From: CAVVDT01 sp964568825
Lineage (GTDB): Bacteria > Pseudomonadota > Alphaproteobacteria > Rhizobiales > Aestuariivirgaceae
Assembly: GCA_964568825.1 (NCBI GenBank)
Contig: CAZMSA010000114.1
Span: forward strand, 1 to 11,779
Reading direction: 5' to 3'
Length of the DNA stretch: 11,779 nt
Shown: positions 6,148 through 11,779 of the stretch, in pieces
Numbering within the stretch: the first letter of the stretch is position 1
Layout: the number at the start of each line of letters is the position of its first letter
Translations under genes and position numbers: made by a program
Notes under the pieces: model-generated
Databases searched by the model: none
Seen by the model: the letters and a program-made list of their open reading frames with translations, nothing else
Told to the model about the DNA's origin: nothing

Positions 6148-7890
6148 ATGATCCCGCGCGGCAAATCGCAGCCATCGAAAATGCTGGCGGTGCTCAAGAC
6201 GTGCCGCGTCGCCTTTCTGTCGCTGGTGATCTTCAGCTTTGTCAGCAACGCGCTGATGCTGACCGGCCCGTTGTTCATGTTGCAGGTTTACGACCGGGTA
6301 CTGAATTCCGGCTCGATCCCGACCCTGGTTGCCCTGTTGCTGCTCGTCATCATCTTGTTTTCGCTCTACGGCTTTCTCGAATTCATCCGCACGCGGGTGC
6401 TGGTCCGGATAAGCCGGGTGCTGGAAGAAGCACTGCGTGACCGCATCTTCGATGTTGTCACGTTCCATGCGCTGCGGCAGACCCCGAACGTGCGCCTCTC
6501 CCCCATGCAGGACATGCAGGCGATCCGCCAGTTTCTCCAGAGCCCGGGGCCGCTGGCGTTCCTCGACATGCCGTGGTCGCCGTTCTATCTCGCTGTGATC
6601 TACCTGCTGCACCCTTATCTTGGCCTCTTTGCCACAGGTGCCGTTATCGTCCTGATCAGCATCGCGATGGTCAACGACCGGATCACCCGGCGCCATGCCC
6701 AGGAAGCACAACTGGCGGCTGCCAGGGCCTCGACGCTGTCGGAGGAGGCGCGGCGCAATGTCGAGGTGGCCAGTGTGCTCGGCATGCTGGGCGCGTTGCG
6801 CGACCGCTGGAAGACCATCCAGGGTTCCGCCCTCGACGCGTTGACGAAATCGAGCGACCGCGGTGGCATGCTGACCAGCATGTCCAAGGCGCTGCGACTG
6901 CTGATGCAATCCTGCATCCTGGGCCTTGGCGCCTATCTGGCCGTCAAGCAGGAGGTCTCCCCCGGGGCCATGATTGCCGCTTCGATCATCATGTCGCGCG
7001 CCCTTCAGCCGGTTGAGATGGCGGTTGCACAATGGGCCGGCTTCCAAGCCTTCCGGCGCGCCTGGTTGCGGCTCAACGTCTTGCTCAATGAAACACCGGA
7101 GCAGGGGCAGCGCATGGCCCTGCCGGTGCCGGCCGGCGCCCTCAGGGCGGAGAACCTCATCGGCTATATTCCCGGCGTCGAAAAGCCCGTCGTCAGCGGT
7201 ATCTCGTTTGAACTCCCGGCTGGCACCGGGCTCGGCATCATCGGCCCGACGGGGGCTGGCAAGACGACGCTCGCCCGCCTGCTGGTCGGCCTGTGGCCCC
7301 ACAAGCGCGGCACCGTGCGCATCGACGGGGCAACGCTGGAGCAATGGGATGCCGAACAACTGGGGCGTCACCTGGGTTACCTGCCGCAGGAGGTGGAACT
7401 GTTCGACGGCACCATCGGCCAGAACATCGCCCGGTTCGCGGTCGATGCCAGGCCCGAGGACATCGTCGCCGCCGCCGTCGAGGCCAAGGCCCACAACTTC
7501 ATCCTCAACCTCCCGCAAGGTTACAACACCCGCATCGGCGAGGGCGCCCAGCGCCTGTCGGCCGGCGAGCGCCAAAGGGTTGGCCTCGCACGCGCCCTTT
7601 ACGGCAACCCGGTGGTGGTGGTGCTCGACGAACCCAACGCCAACCTCGATGCCGAGGGCGAAAGCGCGCTGCTGGCGGCCATTACCAACGTCCGCAGACG
7701 TGGCGGCACCGTCATTGTCGTCGCCCACCGCCCCAGCGCCATTGCCGCGCTCGACATGCTCATGGTGCTGAGGGCCGGTCAGGCGATCGCCTATGGCCCG
7801 CGTGACGAGGTTCTTAAAAAAGTGCTGGCGCGGCCGGTCACCACCAGCGGCCAGCCCGGCGGCCTGTCGGTCGTCTCCGAGAAGGCCTGA
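6148..7890 (+). CDS. Type I secretion system permease/ATPase (PrtD/HlyB-like)
   Basis: This is an inner-membrane ABC exporter half-transporter of 580 residues, matching PrtD-family length. It would power one-step export of a protein or peptide through a membrane fusion protein and an outer-membrane TolC-type channel. The N-terminal half has the membrane domain: FLSLVIFSFVSNALMLTGPLFMLQVYDRVL, a family hallmark, then PTLVALLLLVIILFSLYGFLEFIR and FLDMPWSPFYLAVIYLLHPYLG. The ATPase domain shows Walker A GPTGAGKT (about residues 366-373), Q-loop LPQEVELFDGT, signature LSAGERQR from residue 470, Walker B VVVVLDEPNANLD with Asp494-Glu495, and H-loop VVAHRPSA. I chose ATG 6148, with AAGG eight bases upstream; an in-frame ATG at 6079 would add 23 atypical residues. 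There is no N-terminal C39 peptidase domain. It forms an operon with the next gene, 6 bp away. Confidence 0.93.
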   Translation: MIPRGKSQPSKMLAVLKTCRVAFLSLVIFSFVSNALMLTGPLFMLQVYDRVLNSGSIPTLVALLLLVIILFSLYGFLEFIRTRVLVRISRVLEEALRDRIFDVVTFHALRQTPNVRLSPMQDMQAIRQFLQSPGPLAFLDMPWSPFYLAVIYLLHPYLGLFATGAVIVLISIAMVNDRITRRHAQEAQLAAARASTLSEEARRNVEVASVLGMLGALRDRWKTIQGSALDALTKSSDRGGMLTSMSKALRLLMQSCILGLGAYLAVKQEVSPGAMIAASIIMSRALQPVEMAVAQWAGFQAFRRAWLRLNVLLNETPEQGQRMALPVPAGALRAENLIGYIPGVEKPVVSGISFELPAGTGLGIIGPTGAGKTTLARLLVGLWPHKRGTVRIDGATLEQWDAEQLGRHLGYLPQEVELFDGTIGQNIARFAVDARPEDIVAAAVEAKAHNFILNLPQGYNTRIGEGAQRLSAGERQRVGLARALYGNPVVVVLDEPNANLDAEGESALLAAITNVRRRGGTVIVVAHRPSAIAALDMLMVLRAGQAIAYGPRDEVLKKVLARPVTTSGQPGGLSVVSEKA

Positions 7891-7896
7891 TCCTCC

Positions 7897-9201
7897 ATGG
7901 CCAAGCTATCGCCCACCCGCCTGTCGCTGCGCCGCTACCAGATTGCCGGCATGACCGGCCTGTTCGTGGTGTTCGGCAGCGTCACCGCCTGGGCCTTTTT
8001 GTCTTCCATTCACGGCGCCATCATTGCCCCCGGCGTGACAGTGGTCGAATCGAGCGTCAAGAAGGTGCAATACCCCGATGGCGGCATTGTCGCCCAGATC
8101 TACGTCGAGGAAGGCGATCGGGTTAAGGCCGGCGACAAGCTGGTTCGCATGGATGAAACGCAACTGCGATCCGAATTGCGCATCGTCGAGTCGAGCCTGG
8201 CGGAATACAGAGCACAACGCGCCCGGCTGATCGCCGAGCGCGATAACGCCGACAAGGTGACATTTCCCGCCGACCTGGAAAGCAGGCGCACCGATTCCGT
8301 GATGGCCGAAATCCTTTCGGGCCAGGAAAAGCTGTTTGCCACCCAGAAGGCCTCGATCACCGGGCGCAAGGATCAGCTCAACCAGCGCATCGGGCAGTTG
8401 CAGGAGCAGATCGACGGCCTCAAGGCACAGGTGAAGTCCAACCACGAGCAGGCCCGCTTGATCAACAAGGAACTCGTAAGCCTGAAAGGTCTGCTGAAGG
8501 ACGGTCTCGTGCCGTTGACCCGGGTATTGTCGCTACAGCGCGAAGCTGCCCGCCTGGAAGGTGAATCGGGACAGCGAACCGCCGATATCGCCGGCGCCGA
8601 AGGCCGCATCAGCGAGACCAGGCTGCAAATCATTCAGCTCGACGATGATAGCCGCACCAAGGCCCTGACCGACTTGCGCGACGCCGACGCCAAGATTGCC
8701 GAACTCACCGAGCGCAAGGTTGCCGCCGAAGCCAAGCTGAAACGCACAGTGGTCGTGGCGCCGCGCAGCGGCTGGGTGCAGCAACTGGCGGTTCACACCA
8801 TCGGCGGCGTGACGGCGCCGGGCGAGACCATCATGCTGATCGTGCCCGATCTCGATGCGCTGGTGATCGAGGCCCATATTTCGCCCAAGAATATCGATCA
8901 GGTACATGTGGGTCAGGACGCGATGATAAGGTTTCCCTCCTTCAATCAGCGCACCACCCCCCAGGTGCATGGCCAGGTTGTCCAGGTCGATGCCGACATC
9001 ACCCAGCCAAAAGGCAACACGCCGCCGTTTTTCGGCATCCGGCTCAAGCTGACGCAGAGCGAACTCGAAAGACTGGGCCGCGTTCAACTCAAGCCTGGCA
9101 TGCCGGCTGAGGCCTTTATTCGCACCGGCGAACGCTCGCCCATCAGTTATCTCCTGCAGCCGCTGACCGACCAGCTCGCCCGTACCTTCCGCGAAGGTTG
9201 A
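7897..9201 (+). CDS. HlyD/PrtE-family membrane fusion protein of a type I secretion system
   Basis: The 434-residue protein is the periplasmic adaptor that would link the preceding ABC exporter to an outer-membrane channel. It has a short basic N-terminus, one membrane helix at about residues 16-36, and then the first half of a lipoyl-like domain (VQYPDGGIVAQIYVEEGDRVKAGDKLVRMD). A long coiled-coil hairpin rich in Gln, Glu, Lys and Leu follows (about residues 85-280), then the second lipoyl half (VVAPRSGWVQQLAVHTIGGV) and a beta-barrel region with IVEAHISPKNIDQVHVGQ-like spacing. The end, KPGMPAEAFIRTGERSPISYLLQPL, is the classical HlyD C-terminus. A GAGAAGG at 7879-7885, inside the exporter gene's end, is its ribosome site. 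A strong hairpin 26 bp downstream probably ends the transcript. Confidence 0.94.
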   Translation: MAKLSPTRLSLRRYQIAGMTGLFVVFGSVTAWAFLSSIHGAIIAPGVTVVESSVKKVQYPDGGIVAQIYVEEGDRVKAGDKLVRMDETQLRSELRIVESSLAEYRAQRARLIAERDNADKVTFPADLESRRTDSVMAEILSGQEKLFATQKASITGRKDQLNQRIGQLQEQIDGLKAQVKSNHEQARLINKELVSLKGLLKDGLVPLTRVLSLQREAARLEGESGQRTADIAGAEGRISETRLQIIQLDDDSRTKALTDLRDADAKIAELTERKVAAEAKLKRTVVVAPRSGWVQQLAVHTIGGVTAPGETIMLIVPDLDALVIEAHISPKNIDQVHVGQDAMIRFPSFNQRTTPQVHGQVVQVDADITQPKGNTPPFFGIRLKLTQSELERLGRVQLKPGMPAEAFIRTGERSPISYLLQPLTDQLARTFREG

Positions 9202-9227
9202 TGCGCCAGTTCGTCTGGCATTAATAG

Positions 9228-9261
9228 GCGATGAACCGGGCCTTCAGGCCCGGTTCATCGC
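9228..9261 (+). terminator. Perfect 15-bp hairpin after the secretion genes, probable terminator
   Basis: The arms 9228-9242 (GCGATGAACCGGGCC) and 9247-9261 (GGCCCGGTTCATCGC) are exact reverse complements around a TTCA loop. The hairpin begins 26 bp after the stop of the membrane fusion protein gene. No run of T follows (GTTGCCCC), so it is not a textbook intrinsic terminator; it may protect the mRNA 3' end or act with Rho. Confidence 0.65.
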
Positions 9262-9439
9262 GTTGCCCCTATATCAGTGGTTCAAGCTAGGCCATCCGGT
9301 CCGCGTGGATCGGCCTGCCACCGGGCACAGCTGCGCGATGGCGCAAGGGCCGATCCGTTCTGGAAGATCGAGCATGAGGCCACGCGAAAGGTGGCGTCCG
9401 CGCGTCGGCATCGTGCTCCACGAGCAAAGGATGAAACCC

Positions 9440-9634
9440 ATGATCCGCACCACACTGGGCGTTCTTGCCATCGTCGTTGCCACCAGCCTGCTCAGCCCCG
9501 CGCCGAGCTATGCCAAGGGCGACCACCATCACAACCAGGCCGAGGTCTGCCGCGGGCTGCGGCTGAAGGCCATGCAGACCGGCGACGATTACTGGTGGTA
9601 TCGCTTCTACGCGTGCATGCGCGGCGAATGGTAA
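9440..9634 (+). CDS. Small predicted exported protein, unknown function
   Basis: ATG 9440 has AAAGGA at 9426-9431 with eight bases of spacing and gives 64 residues; ATG 9431 in the same frame lies directly on that site and is less likely. The N-terminus is a clear Sec signal peptide: basic MIRTT, hydrophobic LGVLAIVVATSLL, then a small-residue cleavage site at SYA-KG after residue 25. The mature part would be about 39 residues, beginning KGDHHHNQ, with two cysteines (Cys37 and Cys59) that could form a disulfide, and an aromatic cluster DDYWWYRFYACM, ending GEW. I do not recognise a family. It sits alone in an otherwise empty 528-bp space between the secretion operon and the YqjG-like gene, separated from the former by the hairpin. 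The signal peptide argues for Sec export, not export by the neighbouring type I system. Confidence 0.6.
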   Translation: MIRTTLGVLAIVVATSLLSPAPSYAKGDHHHNQAEVCRGLRLKAMQTGDDYWWYRFYACMRGEW

Positions 9635-9729
9635 CCGCACCCGCGCCCTGACGATCCCGGTCCGCGGGTAGCATTCCATGGCCCTAGCTCCCTATATGCA
9701 GGCTTGGCACACAACGCGCGGAGCAAACG

Positions 9730-10716
9730 ATGGGACTGCTGGAAAAGGGCGTATGGAACGCCAAGGGATACGACACAAGTGAAACCGGCGGGCGCTTTGT
9801 TCGCCGCGATGCCGCCTTGCGCAACTGGGTCACACCCGATGGTGCTGCCGGTCCAAGCGGCGAGGGCGGTTTTGCGGCCGCCGCCGGGCGTTATCATCTC
9901 TATGTCTCCCATGCCTGCCCCTGGGCCCACCGCACGCTGATCTTCCGCCACCTGAAGGGGCTCACCGACATCGTTTCGCTTTCGGTGGTGCATTGGTTGC
10001 TCGGCAGCGACGGCTGGAGCTTCGAGCCGGGCGACGGCGTGATCCCCGATGGCGTCAACCATGCCAGCTTGCTGCGCGACGTCTACCTGAAGGCCAGCCC
10101 CGCCTACAGCGGCCGGGTGACGGTGCCGGTCCTTTGGGACAAGGAGCGCGCCACCATCGTGTCGAACGAATCCTCAGAGATCATCCGCATGTTCAATTCA
10201 GCCTTCGATGCGGTCGGCGCACGTCCCGGTGATTTCTATCCCGCCCACCTGCGCGAGGAAATCGACGCCCTCAACGCCCGCATCTACTCAACCGTCAACA
10301 ACGGCGTCTATCGGGCCGGCTTCGCCACCACCCAGGAGGCCTATGAGGAGGCCGTGACCGAGCTGTTCGAGACGCTTGAATGGCTGGAGGTGCACCTTGC
10401 TTCCCGGCGCTATCTGACCGGTGCCGCCATCACCGAGGCCGACTGGCGGTTGTTCACCACGCTGGTGCGGTTTGATCCGGTCTATGTCGGTCATTTCAAG
10501 TGCAACATCAAGCGATTGGCCGACCTGCCCAACCTGTCGGGTTATCTGCGCGATCTCTACCAGCAGCCCGGCATCGACGGAACCGTGCGCATGGATCACA
10601 TCAAACAGCACTATTACGGCAGCCACACCAGCATCAATCCCACAAGGATCGTTCCGCTGGGGCCGCGCATCGACTACGACGCGCCGCACGATCGGGAACT
10701 GCGATTCGCGGTGTGA
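9730..10716 (+). CDS. yqjG: Glutathionyl-hydroquinone reductase (YqjG/Xi-class GST)
   Basis: This enzyme (EC 1.8.5.7) uses glutathione to reduce glutathionyl-hydroquinones to free hydroquinones, a cytoplasmic detoxification and quinone-repair activity. At 328 residues it equals E. coli YqjG in length. The thioredoxin-fold domain has the catalytic CPWAH motif with Cys63, the position known from E. coli YqjG, followed by VTVPVLWDKERATIVSNESSEIIRMFN, which carries the cis-Pro and the glutathione-binding Glu-Ser. The helical domain has YSTVNNGVYRAGFATTQEAYE, LTGAAITEADWRLFTTLVRFD and the family-specific C-terminal HYYGSHTSINPTRIVPLGP. The start at 9730 is backed by GGAG at 9720-9723. It appears to be a single-gene unit. 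The family call is strong; the natural substrate is open, though ubiquinone or catechol adducts are typical. Confidence 0.95.
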   Translation: MGLLEKGVWNAKGYDTSETGGRFVRRDAALRNWVTPDGAAGPSGEGGFAAAAGRYHLYVSHACPWAHRTLIFRHLKGLTDIVSLSVVHWLLGSDGWSFEPGDGVIPDGVNHASLLRDVYLKASPAYSGRVTVPVLWDKERATIVSNESSEIIRMFNSAFDAVGARPGDFYPAHLREEIDALNARIYSTVNNGVYRAGFATTQEAYEEAVTELFETLEWLEVHLASRRYLTGAAITEADWRLFTTLVRFDPVYVGHFKCNIKRLADLPNLSGYLRDLYQQPGIDGTVRMDHIKQHYYGSHTSINPTRIVPLGPRIDYDAPHDRELRFAV

Positions 10717-10918
10717 GTTCGCGCTGGCCGTAAAGGGCTGCTCAAAGTACGTGGCAGACGACCATTGCTCAAGTTGCAACGCCCACATTAACCGGTTGTT
10801 GTGACTGCGCGTAGTATTCCTTGGACAACTAGACGAACCGACGTTTATCGATCCAAGCGACGACTATTGCTTCGCAACAATGCACGGATCCGTGATTTCG
10901 GGGCAGGGTGAATCTGGA

Positions 10919-11686
10919 ATGGGCGAAAAGAGCATCTGGCTGGCGCAGGGCGAACGGGTGACCGGTGACGCGGCCTGTCGACTTGCCGAAATGGGCGAAG
11001 ACGAAGTTCTCCAGCGTCGCGGCATGGTGGTCGTTCAAACCTCGCATGAGACGGGAACGGTGGTGAAATGGGCGTTCTTTGCACCCAACTGGGCATCGCT
11101 GTACTACGTGATGGAGACGATCTATCTCTATCCCGGACCCTTTACCCTGCAATTCTTCCTGGCCGGCTGGTTCCGCGAGACCTTTGACAACTTCGAAGAT
11201 GCGCGCAAGCGCATCCATGAGCTGGTTTCCAAGAGCGATATTCACATCCTGTCGCGCACCTTCGTGCACGATGCCCAGCCCAGCCCCCAGAAGACGCCGC
11301 GCCTGTTGCAGGACGCGATCAGCGACTTGACCGTAAAGCCGGAATTCAGTGTCGACATGGTGGTCAATGATGACGACGGCCGGCTTTATGTCGAGCGCAT
11401 CGGGCCGCAGTCGTGCATGGGCAAGATTTTCGGCCTGTCGTCGGTTTCCTACCCGTGCATGATCGGTGGATCATACGACCAGGTGGTTTCGGCCTGCTAT
11501 CCGCGCGTGATCAAGTCGGGTGAGCCGCATTACGATCATGTGATGGCGGCCATGCGTACGCCCGACCGGCGCATCATCTGGTTCCCCTACCAGCGAGTCG
11601 TGCTGCCGCACCGCTTTCCCGACGGCCGCCGTGGCGTGACCGTGGTGTCGGAAGTCACTGATGCCGTCGATATCAAGGTTGTCTGA
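10919..11686 (+). CDS. PAS-like domain protein of unknown function
   Basis: The 255-residue protein is soluble by eye, with no signal peptide or membrane helix. Its second half, from about residue 140, has the outline of an alphaproteobacterial PAS fold: a GRLYVERIGPQ strand, GKIFGLSS, a GGSYDQVVSACYPRVIKSGEPHYD helix-turn, then IIWFPYQRVVLPH (Trp221) and the final GRRGVTVVSEV strand. That order recalls the PAS_5 group, in which a tyrosine-arginine pair precedes a LP turn. The first half (QTSHETGTVVKWAFFAP, then AGWFRETFDNFEDARKRIHELV) is unfamiliar. I preferred ATG 10919, with AGGGTGA seven bases upstream, to ATG 10880, which lacks a ribosome site. No kinase, GGDEF or other output domain is attached, so if it senses something the signal must pass to another protein. 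PAS membership is an inference from pattern only. Confidence 0.75.
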   Translation: MGEKSIWLAQGERVTGDAACRLAEMGEDEVLQRRGMVVVQTSHETGTVVKWAFFAPNWASLYYVMETIYLYPGPFTLQFFLAGWFRETFDNFEDARKRIHELVSKSDIHILSRTFVHDAQPSPQKTPRLLQDAISDLTVKPEFSVDMVVNDDDGRLYVERIGPQSCMGKIFGLSSVSYPCMIGGSYDQVVSACYPRVIKSGEPHYDHVMAAMRTPDRRIIWFPYQRVVLPHRFPDGRRGVTVVSEVTDAVDIKVV

Positions 11687-11689
11687 CTA

Positions 11690-11738
11690 GAGCCTGATGC
11701 TGAAAAGTGGAAGCCACTTTTCGGATAACATCATGCTC
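11690..11738. repeat. Intergenic palindromic repeat
   Basis: A 49-bp interrupted palindrome starts 3 bp after the stop of the PAS-like gene. The inner stem is GAAAAGTGG (11702-11710) paired with CCACTTTTC (11714-11722) around AAG. The outer arms GAGCCTGATG (11690-11699) and CATCATGCTC (11729-11738) pair with a single mismatch. From memory it closely resembles small palindromes scattered between genes in Hyphomicrobiales genomes. It may also serve as a terminator for the gene before it. Confidence 0.8.
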
Positions 11739-11757
11739 ACGATGATCGGATAGTGCC

Positions 11758-11779
11758 CTAGAGCGGGTTCGGCGTTTTC
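11758..11779. repeat. Possible start of a second intergenic repeat element (cut by window end)
   Basis: CTAGAGC at 11758-11764 repeats the CTAGAGC at 11687-11693 that opens the palindromic element. The following GGGTTCGGCGTTTTC differs from the first element, so this may be a related family member in tandem. Too little is visible to be sure. Confidence 0.3.

Noticed and set aside
6046..7728. A 560-codon open frame on the minus strand opposite the ABC exporter gene
   Set aside because: The plus strand encodes an unmistakable ABC exporter with all ATPase motifs. The antisense frame is rich in Arg, Gln, His, Asp and Gly without any recognisable motif, the usual shadow of a high-GC gene.
10788..10817. 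TTAACC with TAGTAT 18 bp downstream as a promoter, or TTAACC as a CtrA half-site, before the PAS-like gene
   Set aside because: Each box matches only four of six bases, and there is no second TTAA at the CtrA spacing; the match is too weak to list as a feature.

Overview
The window comes from a high-GC bacterial chromosome, almost certainly an alphaproteobacterium. A cyclophilin-queA-tgt run, a CoxG-like protein, a PrtD/PrtE-type ABC exporter pair and a PAS-like protein all fit that group. An intergenic palindrome at the right edge resembles ones I recall from Hyphomicrobiales (Rhizobiales), so that order, or a neighbour such as Rhodospirillales, is my best guess. The protein-coding DNA reads as ordinary chromosome. 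I see no insertion sequence, prophage, integrase, tRNA, rRNA or CRISPR array.

Left part (1-3358): the tail of a cyclophilin-type prolyl isomerase is followed by queA and tgt. These two genes supply two steps of queuosine tRNA modification, and they overlap by 8 bp. A DMT/EamA permease converges on tgt and overlaps its end by 50 bp. The Tgt protein is the most striking item: three of its four structural zinc ligands are replaced although the fold and catalytic aspartates are kept.

Centre-left (3359-5938): an apparent two-gene operon holds a CoxG/SRPBCC-domain protein and an amidohydrolase that looks like 8-oxoguanine deaminase. The CoxG-like protein carries a 150-residue Lys/Ala/Pro repeat linker and a C-terminal membrane helix. 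CoxG proteins normally serve molybdenum hydroxylases and the deaminase yields urate, so the pair hints at purine oxidation or salvage, although no molybdoenzyme is in view.

Centre-right (5939-9261): an AT-rich promoter-like region with a 10-bp direct repeat precedes a type I secretion ABC permease/ATPase and its membrane fusion protein, closed by a perfect 15-bp hairpin. No TolC-like protein or RTX substrate is visible here.

Right part (9262-11779): a very small predicted exported protein, a glutathionyl-hydroquinone reductase of the YqjG family with its active Cys63, a PAS-like protein of unknown role, and a palindromic intergenic repeat at the edge, apparently followed by the start of a second element.

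I found no obviously new multi-gene system. The items most worth checking are the zinc-site-less Tgt, the membrane-tethered CoxG-like protein paired with the deaminase, and the small exported protein.
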